Notes under the pieces: generated by a model | Told to the model about the DNA's origin: nothing | Databases searched by the model: none | The model's input: the letters and a program-made list of their open reading frames with translations, nothing else | Assembly (NCBI RefSeq): GCF_001307035.1 | Contig: NZ_LKIU01000006.1 | Location: 248,398 to 312,397 of the forward strand | From: Arthrobacter sp. Edens01 | GTDB lineage: Bacteria > Actinomycetota > Actinomycetes > Actinomycetales > Micrococcaceae | Direction: 5' to 3' | Length of the DNA stretch: 64,000 nt | Shown: in pieces, positions 43,547 to 51,669 of the stretch | Layout: every line of letters starts with the position of its first letter | How positions within the stretch are numbered: the first letter of the stretch is position 1 | Made by a program: the position numbers and the translations under genes

Positions 43547-45022
43547 ATGGAATCGCTTTGGCTAGACACCTCACCCGCCATCCCAGCAGACCCCTTCGCT
43601 CCCGGGACGGTCTATGACACCGTCGTTGTGGGTGCCGGCCTTACGGGCCTCACGACCGCCGTCATGCTCGCACGCCGCGGACAGCGGGTAGCGGTGCTTG
43701 AAGCGCGGCGGACCGGTGCGGTCACCACAGGAAACACCACGGCCAAGATCAGCCTGCTGCAGGGCAGCGTGGTTTCCGAAGTTGCCCGGCACCACGACAC
43801 CGGGACGGCGGCCGCGTACGTCGCAGCCAACCGCCGCGGACAGGAATGGCTCCTGGGCTTCTGTGACGCCTCCGGGGTGGGCTACGAGATCCGGGATGCC
43901 TGGACTTACGCCGCGACCGAGCAGGGTGCGGCCGCAGTGGCACAGGAACGGGATGCCTGCCGCGCAGCGGGGCTTCCCGTGGAGAGCACAACCGAGACGG
44001 AACTGCCTTTCCCGGTTCAGGCTGCGCTCAGGCTGCCGGGACAGGCCCAGTTCCACCCGCTGGAAGCCCTTGCTGCCCTGGCATCCGAGCTGAAATCGCT
44101 TTCCGGAACACTTGTTGAAGGGGTCCGGGTGACTGAGGTGCACCATACAGACGCCGGTGTGCGGGTTGTTACCCGTCCGGGTGACGTCCTTGCGGCACAG
44201 GTTGTACTGGCCACGGGCATTCCCATCCTGGACCGCGGCGGATACTTCGCCGTCGTGAAGCCCCAGCGCTCCTACGCATCAGCGTTTCCGGTCACAGGCG
44301 ACGTTCCGGAAGGAATGTACCTCTCGGTCGATTCGCCGTCCCGGTCGCTGCGGACAGTGACGGCAGGGGGCACCAAATACCTCCTGGCAGGCGGCAACGG
44401 CCACCCCGTGGGACGGGAACCGCACACTCGGGACAAGGTTAACGGCCTGCATGAGTGGACCCGGGAACACTTCGCGGTGGACGCCGCCCGGTATGACTGG
44501 TCGGCCCAGGATTACCAGCCGGCATCGGCCGTCCCCTACGTGGGTGAACTGCCGGTGCTGGGGAAGAACATCTACGCCGCTACCGGTTTCAACAAGTGGG
44601 GAATGACCAACGGCGTCGCTGCCGCAATTACCCTGGCCGCCAGGATCCTGGGTGAACCTGATCCGGGGAAGGACCTGTACAAGACCAGGGTCAGCGTTCC
44701 CGATGCGGTGACCACAGTGCAGAACAACGCAGAAGTTGGACTGCAGATGATCAGCGGCTGGGCGCAGGGAATTGCCCGAACCACAGAAGCGGATCCGCCG
44801 GAGGGACTCGGAGTGGTGGTCCGGGAAAGCGGGTCGCCGGTTGCCGTCTGTACCGTTAACGGGGTGACCACACGGCGTTCGGCAATCTGCCCCCACCTCC
44901 ACGGCGTCCTGTCCTGGAACGACGCCGAAGCGTCCTGGGACTGCCCGCTGCACGGTTCACGTTTCAGCGCTGACGGCGAAGTGCTGGAGGGGCCCGCAGT
45001 GAAGGGTCTGGATCCGGCTTAA
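43547..45022 (+). CDS. FAD-dependent oxidoreductase with C-terminal Rieske domain
   Basis: A 491-residue fusion. Residues about 20-390 are a DAO-type FAD oxidoreductase with the dinucleotide motif VVVGAGLTGLTTAVMLARRG (about 26-45), TTAKISLLQGS and, near the C-terminus of that part, ATGFNKWGMTNG. Residues about 410-491 form a Rieske [2Fe-2S] domain with CPHLHG (Cys, His) and CPLHGS (Cys, His) ligand pairs. It probably passes electrons from the iron-sulfur centre to an unknown substrate or quinone in the cytosol. ATG 43547 has a GGAAGG site. It ends in a strong hairpin and lies within the stress group. Confidence 0.9.
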   Translation: MESLWLDTSPAIPADPFAPGTVYDTVVVGAGLTGLTTAVMLARRGQRVAVLEARRTGAVTTGNTTAKISLLQGSVVSEVARHHDTGTAAAYVAANRRGQEWLLGFCDASGVGYEIRDAWTYAATEQGAAAVAQERDACRAAGLPVESTTETELPFPVQAALRLPGQAQFHPLEALAALASELKSLSGTLVEGVRVTEVHHTDAGVRVVTRPGDVLAAQVVLATGIPILDRGGYFAVVKPQRSYASAFPVTGDVPEGMYLSVDSPSRSLRTVTAGGTKYLLAGGNGHPVGREPHTRDKVNGLHEWTREHFAVDAARYDWSAQDYQPASAVPYVGELPVLGKNIYAATGFNKWGMTNGVAAAITLAARILGEPDPGKDLYKTRVSVPDAVTTVQNNAEVGLQMISGWAQGIARTTEADPPEGLGVVVRESGSPVAVCTVNGVTTRRSAICPHLHGVLSWNDAEASWDCPLHGSRFSADGEVLEGPAVKGLDPA

Positions 45023-45032
45023 CCCGCCGCCA

Positions 45033-45084
45033 ACACAAAGCCCGGTGTCCCTCCCGTTTCGGGGAGGGGCACCGGGCTTTGTGT
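45033..45084. terminator. Long bidirectional terminator hairpin
   Basis: About 24-base arms with one G-U-type mismatch (ACACAAAGCCCGGTG type) between the convergent FAD/Rieske and START-fold genes. The loop is four bases. Confidence 0.82.
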
Positions 45085-45104
45085 CCTGGTCGGAAGGAAG
45101 GGCC

Positions 45105-45656
45105 CTAAACGGCTGCCCGCGGCCCGCCCGACTCGGGATCATCAAGTGAGGGATCGGCTGTTGGGGCAGCCTTCAGTCCAGGGCCGCCGGTGGCTGCTGT
45201 TGGGGCAGCGTCCACGTTGCCGCGCCAGGATCCAGTCTCAGAACCCCTTGACTCAATGAATTCCTTGAACCGCTTAAGGTCGCCCTTCACACGGTGATCG
45301 TCAGCACCGACTACGGCACCGACCTTTTCAGCAAATGTCTCCGGATCCCAGTCGATCTGTACGGTCACGCGTGTCTCGGTGTCGCTGAGACGGTGGAACG
45401 TAACGACTCCTGCCTGGGATTTGCCGTCGGTGCTCTTCCAGGCAACCCGCTCGTCCGGGTGCTGCTCGGTGACCTTGGTGTCGAAGGTGCGCTCAACGCC
45501 CCCAATCTTGGTGACCCAGCGTGACTCGGTGTCGGAAGTCTGCGTTACCGACTCGACGCCCTTCATGAAGTGGGGGAAGGACTCGAACTGCGTCCACTGG
45601 TTGTAGGCAGTGGTGACGGGTACTGCAACGTCAATTGATTCTTCTACGGTGCTCAT
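45105..45656 (-). CDS. SRPBCC family protein (CoxG/cyclase-like)
   Basis: A 183-residue protein. Residues 1-140 form a START/Bet v1 fold with VEESIDVAVPVTTAYNQWTQFESFPHFMKGV (an N-terminal segment about 4-34), WVTKIGGVERTFDTKV and DLKRFKEFIESRG as the closing helix. A low-complexity Ala/Pro/Gly/Asp tail of about 40 residues follows. The QWTQFESFPHFM form is common in small stress-induced proteins of actinobacteria, but the ligand is unknown. It is divergent from dps across 210 bp, and its partner placement suggests shared stress regulation. Confidence 0.85.
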   Translation of the reverse strand: MSTVEESIDVAVPVTTAYNQWTQFESFPHFMKGVESVTQTSDTESRWVTKIGGVERTFDTKVTEQHPDERVAWKSTDGKSQAGVVTFHRLSDTETRVTVQIDWDPETFAEKVGAVVGADDHRVKGDLKRFKEFIESRGSETGSWRGNVDAAPTAATGGPGLKAAPTADPSLDDPESGGPRAAV

Positions 45657-45775
45657 ACTGTCCCTTCGGTCGCGGATTGCGCTGTTCCTGACGGAACGAA
45701 CCTCCGTTAGTAAGGGGGCTTAGTCCCCTTGGCCCTCCCACGGTAACGAAGTGGACAACAGATCACAAGCTGAAG

Positions 45776-45785
45776 GTAAGCTTAC
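45776..45785. promoter_or_regulatory. Palindrome upstream of dps
   Basis: GTAAGCTTAC is a perfect 10-bp palindrome about 80 bp before the Dps start. It could be part of an operator or a promoter element for Dps or the divergent START-fold gene. It does not fit the odd-length DtxR/IdeR consensus, and no regulator can be assigned. Confidence 0.35.
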
Positions 45786-45866
45786 TTATATCCGAGTTCC
45801 CGCGGCGGTCCTTAGCCGGTCATCCAACGGTTCTCGCAGTCTTGGTTCGTCAACACAGGAGGAACA

Positions 45867-46364
45867 ATGAAGGCATCACAGCAACTCACCACCAACCTGC
45901 AGGCCGTGCTGGTCGATCTGATCGAACTCCACCTTCAGGGCAAGCAGGCGCACTGGAACGTGGTGGGGAAGAACTTCCGGGATCTGCACCTTCAGCTTGA
46001 CGAGATCATTGATGATGCACGGCTCTTCGCCGACGAGCTGGCCGAACGCATGCGCGCCCTGGAGGCTGTTCCGGACGGACGCAGCACAGCCGTAGCGGAG
46101 GGCACCTCCCTGCCCCCGTTCCCGGCCGGACTCGTGGACACAAAGGACACGGTGACCCTGGTGGTCTCACTGCTGCGCGGGACTGTACAGACCATGCGCG
46201 ACGTCCACGATCAGGTGGATGAGGAAGACCCGACCACGGCGGACATCCTGCACGGATTCATCGGCAAGCTGGAACAGTACGCCTGGATGGTGGATGCAGA
46301 GAACCTGCAGCCAACCGCCAAGGTGGTCACCCCGGAAGGCGCCGAAACGGCAGCCACGACCTAA
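45867..46364 (+). CDS. dps: Dps family ferritin-like DNA-binding protein
   Basis: Dodecameric mini-ferritin that stores iron using peroxide and condenses DNA in starvation. The 165-residue protein has the ferroxidase signature HWNVVGKNFRDLHLQLDE (about 29-46) with D and E in the following helix (DDARLFADELAERM). The four-helix bundle is complete, with YAWMVDAE near the end. An acidic tail lacks the Lys-rich N-terminus of E. coli Dps, so DNA binding may be weak. A GGAGGA site precedes the ATG. The gene lies at the end of the stress group and converges on the GntR-type regulator. Confidence 0.94.
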   Translation: MKASQQLTTNLQAVLVDLIELHLQGKQAHWNVVGKNFRDLHLQLDEIIDDARLFADELAERMRALEAVPDGRSTAVAEGTSLPPFPAGLVDTKDTVTLVVSLLRGTVQTMRDVHDQVDEEDPTTADILHGFIGKLEQYAWMVDAENLQPTAKVVTPEGAETAATT

Positions 46365-46368
46365 GCGG

Positions 46369-47088
46369 TTACTCCTGGCCCAGGATGGCTTCTTCAACCT
46401 CCACCAGGAGGCCTGCCATCCGGGCCCGGGCCCCGGCCGAATCCCTGTCCGCCACAGCCGCAGCAACAGCCTCGTGTCCATCCAGTGCCTCAGGCCTGGG
46501 CCTGGCCGGCATCAGGTTCTCCCGGGTCCTGCCGGAAAGCACCTCGGCAACTACCTCGCTAAGTGCCGTAAACATTTCGTTCCCGCTGGCCTGCAGCAGC
46601 AGGGTATGGAAGGCGATGTCGGCGGCCAGGAAAGCCTCCGAATCGGCGGCGCTCTCCCTCATTTGACGGGCAAGGTCCACCAGAGACTCCCGCTGCTCCG
46701 GCGTAGCCTTCCGGGCAGCCCCGGCAGCAGCCAGGGGCTCGACGGCGATTCTGAGCTCAGTGAGGGACCTGAACTGGGTTTTCCGGCCCGGGCCGGACAG
46801 CCGCCAGCGGATAATCCTCGGATCGTAGACGTTCCAGTAGACGGGGTCCTGGACCACAATGCCGATGCGGCGTTTTGAGTACACAAGGTTCATGGCTTCC
46901 AGGATTTGCATGCAGTCCCTCACAACCGTGCGTGAGACTGCGAACCGCTCCTGGAGACCGTCCAGGGTCAGCCGGGTTCCAGGCCCGCACGTCCCGGTGG
47001 CAATCTCCCGGCCCAGGACTTCGATGATCCGGCTGTTCATCACTTCTGCGGCAGGGCGGTCCTGCTCAATGACTGTATGGTCCTGCAA
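46369..47088 (-). CDS. FadR/GntR-type regulator, probable gluconate repressor
   Basis: A 239-residue regulator with an N-terminal winged helix (about 15-80, including LDGLQERFAVSRTVVRDCMQILEAMN-type residues from about 42) and a C-terminal FCD domain (about 100-230) with LRIAVEPLAAAGAARKA and DIAFHTLLLQASGN, where His may bind metal. It is divergent from gluconokinase across 147 bp that holds a FadR-type half-site pair, so repression of gluconate use with gluconate or its phosphate as inducer is likely. TTG 47088 has an AAGGA site. Confidence 0.88.
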   Translation of the reverse strand: MQDHTVIEQDRPAAEVMNSRIIEVLGREIATGTCGPGTRLTLDGLQERFAVSRTVVRDCMQILEAMNLVYSKRRIGIVVQDPVYWNVYDPRIIRWRLSGPGRKTQFRSLTELRIAVEPLAAAGAARKATPEQRESLVDLARQMRESAADSEAFLAADIAFHTLLLQASGNEMFTALSEVVAEVLSGRTRENLMPARPRPEALDGHEAVAAAVADRDSAGARARMAGLLVEVEEAILGQE

Positions 47089-47163
47089 GGCGTCCTTTAC
47101 GTTCCGTCGGGGGCATCACCGCTGCATCAAGCGTAGTCCGCAGCCCGAACCACAGCCAGCCTA

Positions 47164-47173
47164 TGGTGATACC
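47164..47173. promoter_or_regulatory. Candidate FadR/GntR-type operator
   Basis: TGGTGATACC fits the TGGTnnnACC pattern of FCD-domain GntR regulators and lies between the divergent regulator and gluconokinase genes, 63 bp before the kinase start. It is short and only a positional candidate. Confidence 0.4.
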
Positions 47174-47235
47174 TTTATTCTCCGGCGAAGTGCCAGCACT
47201 CCTTCGTCAGACAACGGCGTCAAGAGGAGCAGTAC

Positions 47236-47751
47236 GTGAGCCATGTGCCCCGCCACCTAGTTATTATGGGCGCTGCCGGATCCGGCAAAACCACCGTCGC
47301 CACTACCCTTTCAGAACACCTTGGCTGGATAGCTGCCGAAGCTGAGAAATTTCATCCTACGGCCAATATTGAGCGGATGACCGCAGGAACCCCGCTCTGC
47401 GACGATGACCGGTGGCCCTGGCTCGAGGCGATCCGCAGCTGGATGACCACGCAGGCACTCAACGGCCGGTCCACGGTCATCGCCTGCTCTGCACTCAAGC
47501 GAAGCTACCGGGATTTGCTTTCCGGCGCAGAAGGCCGGGTGCAGTTCGTACATTTGGACGGGGCACCGGATGTACTCGCCGAACGAATGGCTTCCCGCCG
47601 GGGCCACTTCATGCCCCTCTCCCTTCTCCCCTCCCAGCTCGCAGACCTGGAACCGCTGGCCCGGGACGAAGACGGGCTGACCGTCGATTCCCTGGGCGCC
47701 CCGGCGCAAATCTCCGCCCGGATCATGCAGGACCTCCTAACGGACCCCTAG
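47236..47751 (+). CDS. gntK: Gluconokinase, GntK type
   Basis: Phosphorylates D-gluconate to 6-phosphogluconate for the pentose phosphate pathway. The 171-residue P-loop protein has GAAGSGKTT (12-20), the gluconate-type EAEKFHPTANIERMTAG (about 35-51), PLCDDDRWPWL (about 53-63) and SALKRSYRDLL (about 85-95). Start is GTG 47236 after an AGGAGCAG site. It is divergent from its presumed GntR-type repressor; no gluconate permease is next to it in this window. Confidence 0.93.
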   Translation: MSHVPRHLVIMGAAGSGKTTVATTLSEHLGWIAAEAEKFHPTANIERMTAGTPLCDDDRWPWLEAIRSWMTTQALNGRSTVIACSALKRSYRDLLSGAEGRVQFVHLDGAPDVLAERMASRRGHFMPLSLLPSQLADLEPLARDEDGLTVDSLGAPAQISARIMQDLLTDP

Positions 47752-47852
47752 CTCCGGGAACCTCCGCACGCTGATGTCAGAGGCAGCTGGGAGAATGGAT
47801 GCATACCGGGCAACCGGATTATTTGGACTGCCCGGAAGGAAAGCAACACACC

Positions 47853-48623
47853 ATGATGGGTGGCCATCACGCCGCGAGCGGCGCAGCGGCATGGGTAGCC
47901 GTAGCCTCAACTGCCCCCTATGCACTGGGCATCTACCCGGTGAGTCCTCTCGGCGTCGTAAGCGGTGCCCTGCTCACGGCCGGAGCAGCCCTTCTTCCGG
48001 ATCTGGACCACCACAGCGGGACCATTGCCCATTCCCTTCCCCCGCTGACCCGGATCCTGGCCAAAATCACTGAACAGATCAGCGGAGGGCACCGGCGCGG
48101 TACACACTCCCTGCTTGGACTTGCGGTGTTCGTTGCAGTAGCGGGTGCACTGGGAGAACTTACCGCCGAGGTCCCGGGCTTTGGGACCGTTGAGGTTGGT
48201 GCGGGACTACTATCCGTGCTGCTCATGGGGTTCGCGCTGAAAGCACTCAAGATTGCCGGCGGGGCGGGCCGCAGCTGGCTGCTGGCCATCCTGCTCTCGG
48301 TGTTTATTGCGCTCTATGCGCCGGAAAATAACGGCTGGCTGCCCCTGGCGGTGGGGCTGGGCGTTGCAGTCCACATTGTCGGTGACCTGCTCACCCATCA
48401 GGGCGTCATGATTCTTTGGCCGCTGCGCATAAAGCGTCCGCGGAAGATTGCATCCATGCCGCTGCTGGCCAAGTTTTGGAAGACCAGCGGCTGCCTGTCA
48501 CTGCCCATCATTGGCCGTGCCGGTTCCTGGCGGGAGTGGGCAATCATGGTCCCCGTGTCGGTCTACGCCGTGTACGGGGTGATCGAAGGCAGTTTTAATG
48601 CCCTCCGGGACTGGCTGACCTAG
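47853..48623 (+). CDS. Metal-dependent membrane hydrolase, DUF457/YdjM family
   Basis: A 256-residue inner-membrane protein. Early GGHHAASGA (about 3-11) and LLPDLDHHSGTIAHSL (about 49-64) give the conserved His/Asp cluster of the YdjM/DUF457 family; later THSLLG and GDLLTHQGVMILWP add ligands, typical of a metal site in or near the membrane. It has about six hydrophobic helices. The family is annotated as metal-dependent hydrolase, substrate unknown. I prefer ATG 47853, after AGGAAAG, over ATG 47799; a second ATG is adjacent at 47856. It follows gntK by 101 bp on the same strand. Confidence 0.83.
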   Translation: MMGGHHAASGAAAWVAVASTAPYALGIYPVSPLGVVSGALLTAGAALLPDLDHHSGTIAHSLPPLTRILAKITEQISGGHRRGTHSLLGLAVFVAVAGALGELTAEVPGFGTVEVGAGLLSVLLMGFALKALKIAGGAGRSWLLAILLSVFIALYAPENNGWLPLAVGLGVAVHIVGDLLTHQGVMILWPLRIKRPRKIASMPLLAKFWKTSGCLSLPIIGRAGSWREWAIMVPVSVYAVYGVIEGSFNALRDWLT

Positions 48624-48637
48624 TACCGCCAGGAGTT

Positions 48638-49408
48638 CTAGCCACGGCCTTTGCCGGGACGGCGGCGGGCGGGCTTACCGCCCGGTTTGCCGGGCTTGCT
48701 GTGCGGAGCTTTGCCCCTCACCGGCTTTCCGCTTTTCCTGCCTCCCGAAGGCTTTGAACCTTCCCGGTCTCCGGATACCGGAGTGCCGCGTGTTTTCCTG
48801 GCCGGTTCGCCCTTCGCGGAGGGCTGCCGGGAGCTGTTGGCTGTACGCCCGCGGACTATGCCGATGAACTCTTCCACGTCGGGGTCTGTGGTGTCCTGGA
48901 GCCACGCCACCGCAATCCTGGTCCCCTCCACGCCGTGCACCGGGCGGGTCAGGACATCCCGGCGTGAATGGGCCCGGGCCACGGACATCGGCAGGATGAA
49001 CAGCCCTGCCCCGGATGCAACGACTTCCAGTGCCGTTGCCGGGGTCCCAAGTTCCGCGGCATCCATAAGGTTTTCGCCCGCGAGATCGGCGAATTCAACC
49101 TCTTCGAAAGCCGCCAGGGGATGGTCCTTGGGCGCGGCGACAACAGGCTGTTCCCGGTACAGCGGGATCGCGTGCAGGTCCCCCGGACGCTCATAGCCGT
49201 CCTCGGGAATACGGATGAAAACCAGGTCCGCGGAACCGTTTCGCAGCTCCTCAAGCGCTTGTTCCTGCTCAGCCTGAACGGCTTGGACCTCCCTGCCGCG
49301 GCGCTCAGTCCAGCGGGACACCCACTTACCCGGCGTGACGCCGGGGACGTAGGAAATCCTCAGCGGAGGAACTGCGGAATGGGCCGGCTGCGGGGACTCG
49401 GAGGACAC
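48638..49408 (-). CDS. LysR substrate-binding-only protein with basic tail
   Basis: A 256-residue protein whose residues about 14-180 match a LysR effector-binding domain (LRISYVPGVTPGKWVSRW, then LVFIRIPEDGYER and VVAAPKDHPLAAFEEVEFADLAGENLM-type sequence). The usual N-terminal helix-turn-helix is entirely missing and the short N-terminus is not long enough to hold one. The last about 65 residues are Lys, Arg, Gly and Pro rich (GKPVRGKAPHSKPGKPGGKP), likely disordered and nucleic-acid binding. It is divergent from the DUF5997 gene with 52 bp between. I recall this pair as recurrent in actinobacteria. GTG 49408 start. Confidence 0.85.
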   Translation of the reverse strand: MSSESPQPAHSAVPPLRISYVPGVTPGKWVSRWTERRGREVQAVQAEQEQALEELRNGSADLVFIRIPEDGYERPGDLHAIPLYREQPVVAAPKDHPLAAFEEVEFADLAGENLMDAAELGTPATALEVVASGAGLFILPMSVARAHSRRDVLTRPVHGVEGTRIAVAWLQDTTDPDVEEFIGIVRGRTANSSRQPSAKGEPARKTRGTPVSGDREGSKPSGGRKSGKPVRGKAPHSKPGKPGGKPARRRPGKGRG

Positions 49409-49460
49409 CTGTTCACACTAGCCCACCACACCTTGCGGGGGCTGCGGATACCCTTGAACT

Positions 49461-49847
49461 ATGACCCCCGAAAAATCTTCCCAGTCCATGAAGCCTGCAA
49501 CGGCTGCCAAGAAGCTGGGCATCTACCTTCCTGCGGCTCCCCAGGAGTTCCAGGACAACCCGGTTACCCGTGCCCAGCTGGACGAGATGCAGTCCACGCC
49601 GCCTGAATGGCTCTCCGAGCTTCGCCGCAACGGCCCCCACCCGCGGCCGGTGGTGGCCCAGAAACTGAACATCTCAATTGGCGGTCTCTCCCGCGGCGGT
49701 ATCACCGAGGCGCTGACCACCGCACAGATCAACGAACTGCTGGCTTCTCCGCCGGAGTGGCTGGTGGCTGAACGGGCCAGCTTCGCTGCTGTCCGTGCCG
49801 AGAACCAGCGGGTCAAGCAGGAAAACGCCAAGAAGTCCCGCAGCTGA
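49461..49847 (+). CDS. DUF5997 family protein
   Basis: 128 residues, soluble and basic at the C-terminus. KPATAAKKLGIYLPAAPQEFQ (positions about 11-31) and the two matching segments TPPEWLSELRRNGPHPRPVVAQKL (about 46-69) and SPPEWLVAERASF (about 95-107) show an internal repeat around PPEWL. This fits the DUF5997 family as I remember it; function unknown. It is divergent from the HTH-less LysR-like gene, suggesting joint control or a physical partnership. Confidence 0.78.
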   Translation: MTPEKSSQSMKPATAAKKLGIYLPAAPQEFQDNPVTRAQLDEMQSTPPEWLSELRRNGPHPRPVVAQKLNISIGGLSRGGITEALTTAQINELLASPPEWLVAERASFAAVRAENQRVKQENAKKSRS

Positions 49848-49852
49848 CACTG

Positions 49853-49888
49853 CTGCCGCGCTGCACCCGTTTGGGTGCCGGCGCGGCA
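49853..49888 (+). terminator. Imperfect hairpin after the DUF5997 gene
   Basis: TGCCGCGC-rich arms pair across a GTTT loop with one bulged base. It lies six bases after the gene and has no T-run. Confidence 0.45.
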
Positions 49889-49912
49889 CCGGTCCTTGAC
49901 CGGCATAAAAAA

Positions 49913-49941
49913 AATCACCCCGGCTAACCGCCGGGGTGATT
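49913..49941 (-). terminator. Intrinsic terminator of the tRNA-Leu gene
   Basis: AATCACCCCGGC (49913-49924) pairs perfectly with 49930-49941 over a 5-base loop. On the minus strand the stem is followed by a run of eight T (49914-49907), a canonical intrinsic terminator placed just after the tRNA. Confidence 0.9.
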
Positions 49942-49951
49942 CTCTATAGTG

Positions 49952-50034
49952 TGCGCGAGGGGGGATTTGAACCCCCACGCCCTTTCGGACACTGGCACCT
50001 GAAGCCAGCGCGTCTGCCGTTCCGCCACTCGCGC
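49952..50034 (-). tRNA. tRNA-Leu (anticodon CAG)
   Basis: An 83-base tRNA without encoded CCA. On the minus strand the acceptor arms GCGCGAG and CTCGCGC pair over seven bases, the anticodon loop reads TTCAGGT with anticodon CAG, the long variable arm is characteristic of leucine tRNAs, and the T-loop is GGGGGTTCAAATCCCCC. The discriminator base is A. It serves the CUG codon, the commonest leucine codon here. Confidence 0.95.
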
Positions 50035-50453
50035 AAAGTGATTTCCCTCAGCCTCGGACGCTCATTTGCTCACACCTTGATGTGAGATTCACATCCCGAT
50101 TCCTCGGGAACAGCAGAATCAAGCATACCGGCATTTCCCCGAAACACCTAAACGGGCTCTGTGAGGCTCCTGAAACGGCGGACCCGCAGGTCCGCCGAGG
50201 GGTGTTCTCCCTTGCCAACAGGCGGGGAATCCGGGTCCCCCGGGCGGCTCCGGAACGCTTCGCCTGCAGAAACGGGGCGCACAGATTGGTAAGGGGACAC
50301 CGTTAGGGTGTTAAGACAATTGCGAGCGGACCCCAGTAGTATCGGAATGGATAACCCGCGCCCTGCCCCCTGATCGGCCTGCTGGCCGCCCGCTGGCACC
50401 GCGCGGACTCAAGGCAAGCCAGGGAAGTTCTAGGAACAGGGAAGGAGGCGGAG
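50035..50453. other. Intergenic region between tRNA-Leu and fhaA
   Basis: 419 bp with no convincing gene. It must hold the minus-strand tRNA promoter and the plus-strand promoter of the kinase-division operon. CGGCGGACC (50176-50184) and GGTCCGCCG (50189-50197) form a perfect nine-base stem with a 4-base loop of unknown role. The 3' end carries a strong GGAAGGAGG ribosome site for fhaA. Confidence 0.6.
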
Positions 50454-51182
50454 ATGGGCCTACTCGACAACGTTGAACGCGGCATTGAACGAATGGTCCG
50501 CGGTGCCTTTTCCAGCGGATCTTCCGGCCGTGTCGAACCCCTCGAACTGGCAATAGCGCTCCGCCGCGAACTGGATGAGAAGTCCATGACGCTGGGGCAG
50601 GGCCGCACCCTGGCCCCGAATGTCTTCACCGCACGCCTTTCCGACGACGATTTCGCCCGCGCCCAGGAATGGGGCGCCCCTCTTGCGGAAGAACTGTGCG
50701 ACGTTGTCATCAAGCACGCACGCAGCCAGTCCTACACACTGCAGGGTGCAGTCCGGGTCTCCTTCACCCGTGATTCATCGCTGAAACCGGGTTCCCTGGA
50801 AATTGATTCAGCAACCGAGAAGTCCCATGCCGCGGCGACACGGCCCCCTCAGCCGCCTGCACCGCGCCAGAGTCCCACCCGCATGCAGCCCGTGCTGGAC
50901 ATTGACGGACAGCGCTATTCGCTGAACGCGTCCTCAGTTGTGCTTGGCCGCTCCTCCGAAGCGGACATCCTGGTGGACGACACGGGTGTTTCCCGCCGCC
51001 ATCTGGAAATCCGTACCGACGGTGGAACCGTCCGTGCCATCGACCTTGGTTCAACCAACGGCAGCTACGTCAACGGCCAGAAAGTCCAGGGGGAAACCAT
51101 CCTTACTGACGGCTCCACAATTGCCATGGGCAGGACGCGCATTGTGTTCCGTCTGCTTCCAGTTCGTTCCGGGGGGCGCTGA
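50454..51182 (+). CDS. fhaA: FhaA: DUF3662 and FHA domain protein
   Basis: A 242-residue cytosolic signalling adaptor. Residues 1-115 form the DUF3662/FhaA N-terminal domain (MGLLDNVERGIERMVRGAF and VEPLELAIALRRELDEK). A Pro-rich linker follows, then an FHA domain (about 148-236) with LGRSSEADILVDDTGVSRRH (about 163-182) and DLGSTNGSYVNG (about 195-206). It binds phosphothreonine on kinase targets; in mycobacteria FhaA tempers lipid II flippase activity through MviN. First gene of the plus-strand operon, overlapping fhaB by one base. Confidence 0.93.
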   Translation: MGLLDNVERGIERMVRGAFSSGSSGRVEPLELAIALRRELDEKSMTLGQGRTLAPNVFTARLSDDDFARAQEWGAPLAEELCDVVIKHARSQSYTLQGAVRVSFTRDSSLKPGSLEIDSATEKSHAAATRPPQPPAPRQSPTRMQPVLDIDGQRYSLNASSVVLGRSSEADILVDDTGVSRRHLEIRTDGGTVRAIDLGSTNGSYVNGQKVQGETILTDGSTIAMGRTRIVFRLLPVRSGGR

Positions 51183-51667
51183 TGGACGGTTCACTGACGC
51201 TGACCCTGCTCCGTTACGGTTTCCTCATCCTGCTTTGGGTCATGGTGCTCGGAGTAGTAGGGGCTATCCGGCGGGACCTTGTCCTCGGTGCGCGCAACCG
51301 CACCGGTACTCCCACAGCCAGGCAGGTGCGGAAAAACCCGGAACTTGAACGTGTTGCTGCGCCGCCTGCAAAGGTCCAGGCCCGGGAAATGGTTGTGACG
51401 GAAGGCCCGCTGCGCGGAACCACGCTGGAGCTGGCATCCAGCCCCATCCTGCTTGGACGTGCACAGGAAGCCACCCTCGTCCTCGAGGACGACTACGCCT
51501 CCGGCCGGCACGCACGGCTCTTCCCTCAGGGAAGCCGCTGGTTTATTGAGGACCTCGGTTCCACGAACGGCACTTTCCTTGGCGGTTCCCAGCTCACCCG
51601 CGCCCAGCCCGTTGACCCCGGGGTTCCGATCCGCATCGGTAAAACAGTCATTGAATTGAGGCCATAG
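51182..51667 (+). CDS. fhaB: FhaB/FipA: membrane-anchored FHA protein
   Basis: A 161-residue protein with one membrane helix (about 9-28) followed by a basic juxtamembrane segment and an FHA domain (about 80-150) containing LGRAQEATLVLEDDYASGRHARLF-type residues and DLGSTNGTFLGG (about 124-135). In mycobacteria its homologue FipA links FtsZ and FtsQ and is phosphorylated by PknA. The ATG overlaps the fhaA stop by one base; the phosphatase gene starts two bases after its stop. Confidence 0.93.
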   Translation: MDGSLTLTLLRYGFLILLWVMVLGVVGAIRRDLVLGARNRTGTPTARQVRKNPELERVAAPPAKVQAREMVVTEGPLRGTTLELASSPILLGRAQEATLVLEDDYASGRHARLFPQGSRWFIEDLGSTNGTFLGGSQLTRAQPVDPGVPIRIGKTVIELRP

Positions 51668-51669
51668 CA

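Noticed and set aside
45776-45785. Possible DtxR/IdeR iron box before dps
   Set aside because: The palindrome is even-length and lacks the TTAGGTTAG half-sites, so iron control is not supported by sequence.
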